Below, one piece after another: positions 35,115 to 47,469 of a stretch of 64,000 nucleotides of DNA. Below the pieces are notes generated by a model that was not told the DNA's origin, did no database searches, and was given only the letters and a program-made list of their open reading frames with translations. The stretch covers positions 96,925,307 through 96,989,306 of the forward strand of contig OZ010800.1 of the NCBI GenBank assembly GCA_963932465.1. The letters run 5' to 3'. Made by a program: the position numbers and the translations under genes. Source of the stretch: Maratus speciosus. Its lineage: Eukaryota > Arthropoda > Arachnida > Araneae > Salticidae. Numbering within the stretch: position 1 is the first letter of the stretch; the number at the start of each line of letters is the position of its first letter.

Positions 35115-36260
35115 CTAGGACTTCCCTTAGAGGGGTTTGTCTGAGCGATGTTGCTGAGAACATAGATTTAACAATTACTTGTGACAAGTAAAGAAAATGG
35201 CATGCTATCTTTAATTGACCATATACTTCCACAAATTCAAGTGATGAAATTGAGTAAATTGAATCGTAGAGTTACAAATTACCTATAAATTTATCCTACA
35301 CTGTTAAACAAAAATGCGAAAGAAAACCATGGAAGACAGCCATGCATGGGTATAATTGGAAGTACGCAATACATCAAAAGTAATACAGAAAATGAAACAC
35401 TAAAATATCTTATATCGAAATATTAACTCTTTAAAATGATATCAGGAACATAAACAGACCCTTCGCACTAATTTGAGTAACTCTAAATGACAAAATATAT
35501 GACGTTTGAAGAGAATGGCGTATTTTTATATAGTGTGTGGTCCTCTCGAATAGTTAATGCTGTTGAATATATGTCTTACATGCATGCAATAACGTTGTCA
35601 ATAAGGGTTTATGGAATTCTCTCTTCTAAAAGTGATATATCAAAGTTCCGAAAACGTCAACAGTGAGATGCAATGCATTGTTCAAGTGTGTTCCAGATAT
35701 GATCAATCAGATTTAAATGAGGATTGCATGCTGACCACTACACACGCTGTATTCTTTTGTTTTAAAAAATATTCTGCACGAGTTGAGCTGTATTACTCTT
35801 TAGTATGCATTAAATAAAAGAAATCGGCAATGACTATAGCGTAAGGTATGATACTAGATCTGAATGTATCGCATCTGCATAACCTTTGATATGTCATTTT
35901 TTTAGCAAATCATACACGTTAAAATACATCAATATGAACCCGGTTGGGAAAATTTACCCAAAGAAGTTACTATATAAAAAATCTGGCAATGATAATTGAG
36001 AAAATGACCTTATGATAAAACTCTCTAGATTAGAGAATCTAAAAAAAAAAATACATATCAAATTTAAACCAGCACTTCCCTCTGTTAGTGGCATTGGGGA
36101 GAGAGAAAAGATTAGAGAAGGAACACTCTGAAAAGTACTTTGGGGCAACCTATTTGATTACAGACTTTTATTCAATATTTACACAATTTATTCAATGATA
36201 GGTGGGTATCTAGTATCTACCCGCTTTGGTGCATTTTAATTGCATGTTTTTTTTTGGGGG
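35115..36260 (-). mobile_element. Tc1-like element remnant, minus copy
   Basis: Inverted partner of 13225-14360 across its whole length, from cttcccttagaggggtttgt on one side to aaagtactttggggcaacct on the other. The transposase remnant (about 35600-35870, minus strand) reads HLNLIDHIWNTLEQCIA, the Tc1 signature before the last catalytic residue, preceded by a degraded DNARPHTA-type stretch. Stops interrupt it throughout. The short plus-strand frame at 35611-35817 lies on the antisense strand and is not a gene. Confidence 0.6.
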
Positions 36261-36816
36261 GGGGGATGTAGTATTATTATATATTTAATGTTTCTATACC
36301 TACACTTTAAATAAAAAGGAGTGACTATTCCCTCCGGGGGAGTCCATATCACGAGTCCCGCCAAGGTCCGTATAACAACGAAATACCATAAAGGGTATTA
36401 AATACATAGGAATAAGGCACTAAGCCGAGCGCAGGCAATAAATCGCCAAATATTGTTCTTATCGCCGTCTTTTGTAACGCATTCTTTTCATTTAAAACAC
36501 ATATATTAAATACATTTAAAAAACACGGCTTTGGTTCATTTCATTTAAAGTACAAATGAGTAAATAAATAAAAAAGCAATAAGAAGAGATATTAGCATAA
36601 GTCAAACCATTTTATTTGAAGATCAAAGAATTGTTTCTAAGTTACACATGAGGAAAAAAGCTGCTTTTGGTAAAAAAAAAAATACTCTTGGTTAAATTAA
36701 AACCCGGCTGAAAAAAATCCCGTGGTTAATTAAAGTATTATAAGAATGTTCCATAATCTGGTTTTCAACCACTGTCGTATTTTAAAGAGCGCTGCTTAAT
36801 CCAATTTAATTTCGTT
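36261..36816. other. intergenic interval, nothing recognised
   Basis: Slightly GC-richer near 36330-36440; no frame or fold was assigned. Confidence 0.35.
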
Positions 36817-37340
36817 TTTAGGTACGTTCGTAATTATGTAAATACATAGTTAGTTTTACGCAACTACTGTATTTTCCATGTTTATATAGTCTGGAAACCA
36901 AAGGAAGGTACAGCACATTCACTGTGATCGAGTTTGTTCTGGCAAATTTACTGTGTAGTTGTCGTTCAGTCCGTCCGTCCGCATAGGACAGAGAAAAAAA
37001 ACCCAACCGAATGGTCTGAAATTTTAAATATATAATTGCTGTAATATTTCGAGATAATAATCGAGTCATTTCAAATTTTATGAAAATCCGATGTATAGTT
37101 TAATTACAGAGACAGTCAAATTTTTTCCTTTACATTATGGCCAGTGGGAAAAATTATTTCAAGTGCATTTTAATGATGTTACAGCTTTCCGAACAAAATG
37201 AAATTGATATGCACTTATTGAAGTGCACTAAAATATACATTCAGTACAATGTGCGGTGCAAAAAATATTTATAAAACTAGTTATAGTACGAACGCACCTC
37301 ATTTGCTACGTTTGACGTGCAATGTCCAACTTGTTGTAAC
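36817..37340 (+). repeat. DINE-like element, copy 2 (partner 30840-31335)
   Basis: Shares taggtacgttcgtaattat, the cagtccgtccgtccgcata tract, aaccgaatggtctgaaatt, ataaaactagttatag and gaacgcacctcatttgc with copy 1. Contains about 60 bp of extra sequence between the first block and the GTCY tract. Confidence 0.6.
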
Positions 37341-37670
37341 TTTTTCGTGGAAGGGAGAGAATGGCGAGGTTGTATATATTTAGACTTGAATTTAATTTTT
37401 CCTTTATGTAACTATTGCTTGTATGAATAATTAGTACCTTGATGATCGTCCTTCACTCGAAACATATGTAAAATACTACGTGTGTGGTGGTTTTCTCAAA
37501 GCCGATTTTCTATCGTTATTATAACTCTCATACAGTTATAACGATGTTATTGTTAGTATTACTCTTGTTTGACACCAACCTTGCCTGTGTATCTGAATGC
37601 GGATTATTGACCAGTTTTCTCTTACGAAGTGTGGTTATAACATAATTGTTTCATTTCGCATACCATGTAC
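37341..37670. other. intergenic interval, nothing recognised
   Basis: No gene or repeat recognised. Confidence 0.35.
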
Positions 37671-37672
37671 TA

Positions 37673-38975
37673 CACTGGCCTCAAAAAGTTAAGGTACCGG
37701 GACTGGATGCTTTCGATTGCACATGTTTTCTCGAATATCTACAAAAATTATTGGCGAAATGTTCTTGAACTTCTGGGATGAAAAGAACATGTTTGATTTC
37801 ATATTTCTTGGTGAAGATTTAGTCGGGAGGACAATTAGAGGCTACTAATAAATTTAATAATAAAATAATATTTGCGATCACCTATGTAAAAGAAAATGCT
37901 GGAAATGGTTTGTCACTGTGTTAAATGACTATTTGGGTCTTGTTCAACGTTTGTGTGCATTTGTGTAAGCATAGCACTTATATTCGTGAAGATGTTATTG
38001 TGTCTGTGAAAAATTCAAAAGTTTTTTGCTTCTAGCATACAGAGTTTTCAACCAAATTTAACACAACTTTCCGAAAACTTGCCAAAGAATAGTAGCAACA
38101 GTATACTGCAATTAAAACATGAATATATTGAATATTTGATGAGATATGGGCATTTTTATGAGATAATTTTTAACTGCGCATGCGCAGGAAGATTTCAAAA
38201 TTTTTATTTCATAATTTGATAGTCAGTGTTTTGGGGAAATTTGTATAAAAAGTCCAGTCAAATATTGTGAAAACTTAGAAAGATATAGTGAGTGGATTGA
38301 AAAGTTGTGGAAAATCCTTTATAATGAAGCTATTTTTAGGAAGCAACTCACTATACCGACTCTATCTTTGTGAAATTTTGCGATATTTGACTGGACTTTT
38401 TATATAAGTTGCCCCAAAATACTAACTACCAAATTATGAAATAAAATTTATGAAATCTTCCGCGCATGCGCAGTTAAAAATTATCTCATAAAAATGCCCA
38501 TATCTCATCAAATATTTAATATATTCATGTTTTAATTGCAGTATAGTGTTGCTATTATTCTTTGGCAAGTTTTCGGAAAGTTCTGTTAAATTTGGTTGAA
38601 AACTCTGTATGGTATAGGCTAAAAACTTTTGAATTTTTCACAGACACAATAACATCTTCACGAATATAAGTGTTATGCTTACAAAAAAGCACACAAACGT
38701 TGAACAAGACCCAAATAGTCATTTAACACAGTGACAAACCATTTCCAGCATTTTCTGTTACATAGGTGATCGGAAATATTATTTTATTATTAAATTTATT
38801 ATTAGCCCCCTAATTGTTCGCCCGACTAAATCTTCACCAAGAAATATGAAATCAAACATGTTATTTTCATCCCAGAAGTTCAAGAACAATTCGCCAATAA
38901 TTTTGGTAGATATTCGACAAAACGTGCGCAATCGAAAGTATCCAGTCCCTGTACCTTAACTTTTGTAGGCCAGTG
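37673..38975. mobile_element. 1.3 kb full-length palindromic element, TA-flanked
   Basis: Starts CACTGGCCTCAAAAAGTTAA and ends TTAACTTTTGTAGGCCAGTG, with TA on both sides. Arms of about 620 bp are near-identical inverted copies meeting around a ~55 bp spacer near 38320. Each arm holds gcgcatgcgca and a cacgaatataag block. The TIR and TA target suit a Tc1-type foldback MITE (CAGTG..GGCCAAAA ends are common there). CACTG also suits CMC elements, but the TA duplication tips toward Tc1/mariner. No coding sequence. A diverged half-arm is at 6480-6780. Confidence 0.85.
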
Positions 38976-39057
38976 TAATTGCAATATTAATAATTTCATA
39001 TTAGCTGAGGCAGGTGATAAATTTCTAATAATATATATATATATAATCTACCGGGTG

Positions 39058-39684
39058 TCCTAAAAAGGACTGACTGATTTTAAAATTCAATAACTTGCAC
39101 ACTGTGACAGATATTTAAAAAATTCTTGCAGGAGGGTTATGTATAAAGTTAAAAGTTTTTCTTACTGTGATTCTGGATTTTAGTTCGAATTGCAAACAAT
39201 AGATGGCGCTGAGAGCGGTAGGCCCTCGGTCGAGGCCGAAACTAACGTCACTCAGTATTGATGGTAGATAAGGAGATTAAGGCTGTGGAGTGGGTCTCGT
39301 TTGACAATTCAGTCTTGCTCTTAGTGCCCGATTCTGAACCCAGTCGATATGATTTCCCTGAAATGTGTTGTTGCCATGGAAATAACATATTCTTTGATAT
39401 AACAACAGCGTTCGGAATTGGGCATGGCTTCAGCAAGCAGCATTTGAGTTTGCAGACGATTTCACATCTATGAAGCTTTATTTTCTCGGATTAAGTTATT
39501 TTTATTATCTGATTTAAAGAATATTTTGTGCATCAATTTTTTAAAACTAGGTAGAGCTATTTTGTATTTTTTGTTACTCTTGTTTTTAAAAATATCATAA
39601 ATCTTGTTACATTCTAAGTAAATTTAATTCTTTTAAGGAAGTTCGTCAGTAGAATTTTATGTATGTTGTAAAGAAATCGAGGAA
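39058..39684. other. probable 5' part of a mariner-type element
   Basis: taccgggtgtcctaaaaagg at 39055 resembles mariner-type termini. At 39201 agatggcgctgagag follows, then a frame starting MVDKEIKAVEWVSF (39258) that may be a decayed transposase start. A real transposase start lies at 39685, so this may be the leader of that element or a different relic. Confidence 0.35.
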
Positions 39685-39757
39685 ATGGTATATTCTTTGG
39701 AACAAAGAAAATTTATAGTTCTGGAGTACCACCGCTTGGATCAATGCATATTAGCTA

Positions 39758-42301
39758 CACTGTAAAAAATAGTTGGAACGTTTAGTATTCTATCAGGAAC
39801 CTTTCCGATGCTTTCGGATATGTAAGAGCTATTTTCGTTTTCTGAAACATCCAGAAACATTTCTGAAAGGTTGGGTTTTCTTTCGGCGGTTCGCCTCTGT
39901 TCTTGCTAACGCATGCGCACTCCAAGTATTTCGTCCATGTGCTGAAACCGGAATAGCCGAAAGTCTATGCTAACATCAACGTCAACTCGTCTGTATGAGT
40001 AATGGCGGCGCGGCGTGAGAACTTGTGTAGCACGTGGATTTCAATTGGGTTTTATTTAGAAAACAAAAACAATATAATAATATTTTTTACATTTTGTGGG
40101 TAATTTTTATTGTGTTTTAAAATTATACAAGAAATATAAACCTTGGATATTATGAGTGGACTGTTTTAAAGCTTCGGAAAAACATTATTTTTGAAGACGG
40201 AACGATTACAACTTTGGGTAAGTGTTTTTTTTTGTTTTTTAATCATCTACAGTATTACTTTTACTTACAATTTTTTATTATTAATTACTTCTTTATTAGC
40301 TTTGTTACAATACATGGAAATAAATTTATAATCTATTTTTTAATATATCACACCTTGTTTCTGTTATGTGTGTATGTAAATAAAATAATATAGTTAAACT
40401 CAATATATATATAGTTAATACTGACTCCAGTACACAGTGTGCCCTTAATAAATTATTAAATGCGTTATAATTTAAAAGAAAATTTATGTATTATATTTTT
40501 ATCAAACAAGCTGAAGGTTTATTGACATTTTACTTTTTTATTATTGATTGCTTTTATGTAAAAAATAGAGTATTATGGGTAAAAAATAAAAATAAACAGT
40601 AAACTATTCTTTCAGTTATACGTTTTATTTTTATAAATCATTATAGTAGTTAATAAAATTGATTCATTTGTTTTGCTGCTTCCTAAAAAACTTTCAAAAA
40701 TTCGAAATAGCGTTTATATGTCAGTAATAATACACAATAGAAATATAAATAATTCAATTATATGTATATTTTTAGTGTAATACTATTTTACTTTTAATTA
40801 TACATTTCAGTACATTTTGGTACATGTTAAACATATTATGTTAATCTAATTAATTTTTTATATTAAACCTCTTTTCTCCTCAAATGTTAATAACAAATTA
40901 AAAAAAAAATGTTTTAAGTTAATTAACTTTTTCAGTACTCAGGTCCAGATATGTAACCCCCCCCCCCCCCCGGCACACACACACTCTTTTTTTTTTCAAT
41001 ACTTCGAAAAAATTAACTATTGCATTTTTTGCGATTTGAATTTCACTTGTTCATCTAAATGTTCTTGCTTGAAAAGAAAAATGCTTTCTTCTGATTTTGC
41101 GCAACAGAATTGTGAAAAAAATACTATTGTTGTTATTTAACTTAAGCACTTTACAATAAATGAATTTGAAAATCTCTAGATTATTAATCATCAGCTTGTT
41201 TTATGAAAATATAGTACACAAAATGTCTTGTTTTAAGTTATAAGGCATTTTAATTTATTAATATTATGCTACGAAAAGAATAATACGATATTGAGTCAAC
41301 ATTAACATCAATTGCAATCATACTTATTTACATGCACAAATAATAATAATAATAATAAGATGTTATGTATTAAAATGGCAAAGAAAGGCTAATAAAGAAC
41401 TAAAATAACAAAACTAATGCTATGATTAAAAAAAGAACACTTTTCGAAAGAATTTATCGTTTCCTTTTCAATAATAATGCAGTTCACTTTAATGTTACCT
41501 GTTAACCCACATGGTGAAAAAATTATCAATTGAAGATGTTAAAACACAATAAATTTTATATACATTATAAAAAAGGTATAACAGTATTGATTTTTCTTTT
41601 CAGAATAAAATCAGACATTAAAAAAAAAAAAAAAAAAAACAGGGAACTCAGAGGAAAAAAAAAAAAAAAAGAAAGAAAGAAAGATTTATAAACCAACATC
41701 CATTTAAAACAGATTCCTTCATAAAATTTGATTTAATAAAACTGGCTACTTCACAAATTCATTTTTCCAAATTAAGCCCCTTTCACAAATTAATCTTAAA
41801 TAAAAGTTAAAATACTAGTGCTAAATTCACCTTGAGTATATAATTAAAATTCATATAAAAAGCACAAATCAATGTACTAAAATTACTTGCAGGTGTAATT
41901 TTTAAGATATTTCTAATATATTTTAAGTAATTTTATATTATATGTATGAACCTGCAAGTAATTTTAGTACAGTTATTTGTGCTTTTTATGAATTTTAAAA
42001 TAACCCTAGACTTCAGAAATGCTTCCCATGTATTCAGAAACCTTTCCGATTCGTAATGAAAGGTTTCCTATACATTCAAAAACATTTCCTTGTCTTCAGA
42101 AAGATTTCATATATATTCAGAAACCTTTCCGATTGGGAATGAAAGGTTTCTGATATATTCAGAAACTTTTCATTACGAATCGGCAAGGTTCCGTATTATA
42201 GCCGAAACATTTTTCTGCTCTAATCAGAAACCTTTCCGTTAGTATCGTGCAGCAGAGGTCTCCGTTACTTTCAGAAATGTTTCTGAAAATTTTTTACAGT
42301 G
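39758..42301. mobile_element. 2.5 kb CACTG-ended element inserted at TA
   Basis: Starts CACTGTAAAAAATAGTTGG and ends GAAAATTTTTTACAGTG, with TA on both sides. Its termini match the 17521 and 19528 elements. The subterminal region repeats aggaacctttccg and gaaacatttctga. At 40145-40218 a short frame ending in ttgg is followed by GTAAGTG, a plausible splice donor, downstream of a GC-rich patch with atggcggcgcgg. This could be a captured promoter and first exon, or chance. A C15 run lies near 40957. No transposase frame is visible. Confidence 0.75.
42020..42250. repeat. irregular subterminal repeats in the CACTG element
   Basis: The phrase ttcagaaacctttccgatt and its inverse aatgaaaggtttctgat alternate about every 30-60 bp. 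They resemble the subterminal transposase-binding repeats of CACTA-type elements. Confidence 0.55.
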
Positions 42302-42709
42302 TACTAGAATTAGCTTCCAAATGAAATTTAATGTAATTAATGGTCCCCATCCAAATACAATTAAACAACTGTATGATAAATTTATAAGAACCGGTAGTGT
42401 TCCTGACGATGTGGTGGAAAACGTTGGACGACAAAAATCGGCCATAACACAATCTAACGTGGATATTATTAAAAATGCTATTACACAAGATTCGAAAAAA
42501 TCTGTCCGCAAATTGCAGCTGCGTGTTCGGTGAGTAAAACCGCAACACCCAAAATATTACGAAAGTGTTTAGAAATGTATCCATACCAAATACAAACTCA
42601 GCAGCAGCTTCCTGTTATTAGGAAAGAAGAAAGACTGATATTTGAAAATAAAACAAATATGAAAAAAAAAAATCCCTCAAAGTAAATAAAAATAATATTT
42701 TAATATCAT

Positions 42710-43260
42710 TTTTGTGGCCAAGTTTTATTATCAATATTTGTTAAATTTATTTAATATGTTAATATATACATTAAGGCTCTTTCAAAATAAAATTCTCATT
42801 TATACTAATTCTTAAAATATTTTCGTTATACACATATATTTATTTATATGTATGAAAATACTAGTTTTTCTATCCCTTCAGATAATTAGACTGAAACATT
42901 CTAGAAATACTTGTGACTAAATTAATATCGAGCAGCGATTAAATTGTATTTGCATTGTCATATTAATTAACAGTAAATATCTTTTAATAATCTGCCAAAA
43001 TTTCCATTTAAATATGATTTATTTATCAATACTTCATCCTAACTAGGCATATTTACTAAACTCTTGATTACTGAAAGTTATTGGTATTTGCAAAACTAAT
43101 GAAAATTCAACACCGAAAGCAAGCGCAAACATTTTCCAAACATCGATTTGATTGGATCATATTCACATTCATCAGATCACAAAGAATCTTGAAAATTGTT
43201 TAACTTTAACAAATTTATTTCTTTAAAGATCAATATGCTAATATTTTTAAAAGTAATTTG
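42710..43260. repeat. dispersed repeat, copy 2 (partner 2190-2940)
   Basis: Same landmark order as 2190-2940: caagttttattatcaa, ttctatccctt, aatacttgtgactaaat, tgtatttgcattgtca, gcaaacattttccaaaca. It begins just after the transposase relic. Confidence 0.6.
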
Positions 43261-44329
43261 AACAAAAATAATAATTTTTATTTATTTACTTTATGTGAAC
43301 AAAAATTTATTTTATTAAAAGTAGAAGAAAAATGTTAATATCGAATGAATAGAATGAAAAAAAAAATCATAAAATTTGAAAACAAGAAAAAGTAAAGAAA
43401 TAAAATATACTGTTGAAAAATATGGTGCTATATTTTTTAAATTTTATGATTTTTTAAAATTTAGTACTTAAATTAATGTTACAACGACGAAAGCGAAAGG
43501 AAACAGAAAAAATTCCGTTATAGGCAAATTTCCGTTTTGGCAGGGATTTTATAGTGTTTATCTTTCGTCAGAATTATGCAGTTTTTTCGTTATAGATGTG
43601 TTCTGTTTACGAAGGTTATACTTTTGAATGACATAAATATTAATAATGTATTTTCTTCTTAATAGATTTGAGACATATATGTGATTTGGTGAGCAATGTC
43701 TTTGAAAATGTACTAGTAAAATGCCTTAATTAAAGAAGCGAAAATCTCTTGATTTATTTTCTCATTCTAAAGGAAAAATGCTTTTTTAATGCCTGAAGAC
43801 TCCGAAAATTCATAAAATTGAAAATATCATAAATCGGTTAGTTTTGGTCATTGCAGAATACGTAGCCCTATAGTCGTCATTCGGTCCTGTACATTAGACC
43901 ATGATATACAGCGAAAACCTTTTCGTGATTAAATGTGTTAGTGATTAAGATTATTGCGTTTTTATAAATAATCACTGACGGTAATCGAGGTTCGTAGATC
44001 CTTGAATATTAAAGATAGGAGCGAAAAGAAGAACTCTGCAAATTTTAAAACAGAATGACTTTATTGGCTGTGACATGAAAAATATAAGTGCAAGAGAGGG
44101 ACCCTTTGAATCAGCTCTTATCAGTTCGATGTACAGAGATGGAGTGGATAATTCGTTAGATATTGTTGCCAATGTGTGGAGCCAAATCTTGGTAGCCTGA
44201 TTCATTATAACCCCAAAGATATATCACTTAATGGAACTTTGAATAAAAACTAGCCAAAAGGACCGTTAATTGGCGTTTTAACATTTCAAAGTAAAAACTA
44301 GTATGTTGTGACCATCACAAAACTTTCTT
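43261..44329. other. AT-rich interval with a DINE-like fragment
   Basis: 43845-43900 (agaatacgtagccctatagtcgtc) is a fragment of the 30840 family. A 77-codon minus-strand frame at 43972-44205 was not recognised. Confidence 0.4.
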
Positions 44330-44930
44330 CTATATCATACATGTCAATACTTCAAAATTCACTATCTCAGTGCCAAATTAAATGGCAATCCGTGTTCATC
44401 ATGGGAATTCTAAAAATATGAAATTCCGTGCATTAGTTCTCGAAGTATGACTGTCACTGAAATCGTGTAAATCCAGCAAAATGTAGCATAGCAGCGCCAA
44501 CTATTGGGTTATTTACACCAGAACCTAATTATCACCAACTTATGTAAACATCTAACTGAATATGAAGTTTGAGGAAAATTCGTTCATTTGTTCTTGAGAT
44601 AGAGGTATTGCTCACATCATGACAAATGCAGCATAGGAGCACCACCTGTTGAGCGGTTTGTATCAACACATAATTAGCAGCAATATTAATCAAGTTATAC
44701 TTAAATCTGAAGTTTGATGATAATTCGTGTATTAGTTCTTATATAGAGCTATTGAGGAAATAGTGCAAAATGCTGCGCAGCAGCGCCACCTATTGGGCGA
44801 TATTCACCAACTCGTAGTCAGCATCATTTCATATCAAAGAGTAACTGAATCTGAAGTTTGATGAAAATGTGGCCATTAGTTCTTGAGATTTAGGAATTAG
44901 TTATTGGACAACGATAAGAAAGCACACTCT
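44330..44930 (-). repeat. inverted ~147 bp array (partner 32340-33070)
   Basis: About four units on the opposite strand, with the same phrases (gcattagttcttgaga, taactgaatctgaagtttgatg) and the boxes agcagcgccaactattgggt, ggagcaccacctgttgagc and agcagcgccacctattgggc. The hairpin end was not located. Degraded relative to the 32 kb array. Confidence 0.65.
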
Positions 44931-45094
44931 GTTTATATATATATCTTCGCATGGGAAAGAAAGGAATATGTAAACCATCATAAGTAAATATTTCAAAAAA
45001 TGAAATTACCTTGAAGATAAAATAAAAAAAATTGTGTATTTTATGGCGTATTAATGAAGACATGTAATATATTTTTCATTATTTTAATTTCTTT

Positions 45095-47045
45095 AAAGCT
45101 TACAGTTGAAAAAATTTAAATTATGTTCATACATTGTTACAATTTTGCATGAAACTGTCCGGTCATTCGACCGTTTTAAAGAAAACGGGTACATAACCGA
45201 AATTTAACTCTAATCCGACCATATTACTGCCCACATTATGGTCAAAATGAAGTTAAATTACGGTTATGAAAACGGTCGAATGCCTGGATAGTTTGCTGCA
45301 AAATTTTAACAGTGCAAGTTTGTAAGCAGGTGAAAGTTTCAGGATTTTTTTAAGGATATCTTTTTATTTTCATGTCTTAGAAGTAAAGATTTTTCTGTCC
45401 CAATTGACATGCATACCATGAGTTACAATTTTTGGAACAGAATGTTTAAGACTGCATTTTCTTTCTGCTGAATATTAGAAATTTTGGAAATGAACCTTAG
45501 ACTGCTATCTAATTAATTATAATGTACATTAACTAATTTTCAATTTTATATATGGAAGACATTTTTTACTGCTATTTTATTAAAAAAAATAATTAAAAAA
45601 ATAATGAAACTTATACGCCCAATCCAATTTTATCGACCTATAAATAAATCCTGCTATTAAATATTATTAGTTCACAGTTTACCTTTTAAATTGCCTTTTG
45701 AATATGTTATTAAACAAGTAATATAAAAATTTTGTTTTTAAAGTCAATTCCTACTTAGGCCATCAAAGAAAAATTTAATATAATCAAGCTAATATGAGTT
45801 TTTGTTGCATTAAAATATCTCAATTTGTTGATTTTCTATAAGCAAGTAGGTTTACAATGGAACTCTATGGGAATTTGGCAAAATATTATAGATATCGCCA
45901 AGTCAGCGTCACTTTTGGCGACTCATTTTGGCCGCCAAATTTGACGACATATCACCAAGTTGGCGACAAACTTGGCGGTATTTGGCGACAGAACAGGGTC
46001 CCCCCACCCCCTATGGTAACCCTTATTGAAAATACTTTCATTGAAATTCAATAACCAATGGCGGACATTTTGTTTCCCATGCAAAACTAAAATTAATTAA
46101 TAAAAATTTAATTAATTAATTAATATTTGAAAAAACTTTATTAACATCAATTGTCATCCAGTACAAGTTTAAAAAAATTTATTTCAACCTGATAGGATGA
46201 ATAATGAGTATTTTATTAACGACTGAAAATTTGTACAAGATAAATATATAAATATATAAATAAATATATGGAGAGTTTGAGCTAATAGTAGGAAAATACA
46301 CTCAAATATTGAGATATATTTTAGAAATTTGCGTGAAATAATTTTCTAATCATGAAATTTCGTTTATTTGATTTAATGGCGTATTGCAGTATTTGAATAT
46401 AAGTGTTAATTAGGAAACATTCTACGAAATGATTTAGGATTAAATTAGTTTAATATTCATACGAAATTTCGAAAGCAGTTTGCGTGATTATATTTTAGTG
46501 CCTCAATTAATGAAGTCTACCGATAACGAGTGACTTAATATGAAGATATTAGTTATAAGAAATAATTCTTACGTAGCTTAATTTCCTAAAATAAGTTTAA
46601 ATTTCAGTAATCACTGGAAATGAATAGGAAAAAATCTATTTTACGATAGAAAAATCAAGAACTAAAGAAAGATAAATAAAATATGTTCCTTTTACATATA
46701 AATTTGATAATAATTGAAATCTAATTATGATCAAAACTTCTGATATGACAGTAGCGAACCATTATATATTCATCAGATAAATTAAAAGAAAAAATATTCG
46801 CTACGTGTAGTTATGGTTTTCTTTCCAACTGTATAAAAAATATATTCTGATGATATCTTTACATAGGCTTACCTCCATACAGGTCAATATTTCATACTTA
46901 TTTTTTACAAATACCTGCTAAACTACTATCAAAACAACAATCGTACGGAAGGTTTTGACATTTTGCATGTATAAAAAAGTGATCTTCAGCGTAAAAGTTG
47001 GTAGTATCAGTGAAATTGATTTCGGTTAATATTGATAGTGTACTA
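45095..47045 (+). repeat. long direct duplicate, copy 2 (partner 22080-23275)
   Basis: Collinear with the 22 kb copy, interrupted by a MITE (45132-45314) and by a ~220 bp segment near 45840-46060 rich in tggcga phrases. The frame in that segment (45857-46054) is not recognised. Non-coding. Confidence 0.65.
45132..45314. mobile_element. 183 bp MITE with ~40 bp terminal inverted repeats
   Basis: Left end CATTGTTACAATTTTGCATG; right end complement CACTGTTAAAATTTTGCAGC; both continue into tcattcgaccgtttt-type text. The copy of the host sequence at 22110 lacks it, showing a clean insertion into gttcata/gtttgtaag. Superfamily undetermined. Confidence 0.75.
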
Positions 47046-47469
47046 TTTAAATTATTTTAGAACGCTCTGTATAAGAACTATGGATGATACATGTATCACA
47101 TAGTATGTAAAATTTTAGCATATCTGTGAAACGCATAATATAATACTCTTTCAGAAGTAACCTCCTGAAGGCAGTTACTTGTCCGAATAATTCTATGAGA
47201 CCATGTGTATGGACAATATATGCTATTTTAATCTTAAATATGTTTCCATCGGAATACATGCTCTAATGGATCTATATTCTTTACGTTTAAGTTGCATGCA
47301 CTTTTAAATATTTAGCTGTTTCGCTTTTTAAAATTTCCTTCTGCCCGAAAAACAGATACAATAATATGCAAAAATATCTAAATGTAGATGAACATGACAC
47401 TTTGCCATTCAAATCAACTCCGAATAATTACATCTGATATTCAATAACGTATCCATAAGGCAATTTTTT
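47046..47469. other. AT-rich interval, nothing recognised
   Basis: The short minus-strand frame at 47047-47259 has no recognisable features. Confidence 0.35.

Larger units (their letters stand above)
39685..42684 (+). pseudogene. Tc1/mariner-type transposase N-terminal half, split by an insertion
   Basis: ATG 39685 opens MVYSLEQRKFIVLEYHRLD. The frame is cut at 39757 by a 2544 bp element and resumes in frame at 42304 once the duplicated TA is counted. It continues with HPNTIKQLYDKFIRTGSV and SVRKLQLRVR, a two-helix DNA-binding region. A TGA at 42531 is bypassed in another frame by SKTATPKILRKCLEMYPYQI, the second helix-turn-helix, ending near 42684. Known families with this layout (IS630/mariner type in insects) would continue with a DDE core, which is absent here. 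The gene is dead by at least insertion, frameshift and truncation. Confidence 0.75.

Noticed and set aside
43972..44205. 77-codon minus-strand frame
   Set aside because: No recognisable domain, no supporting context, surrounded by repeats.
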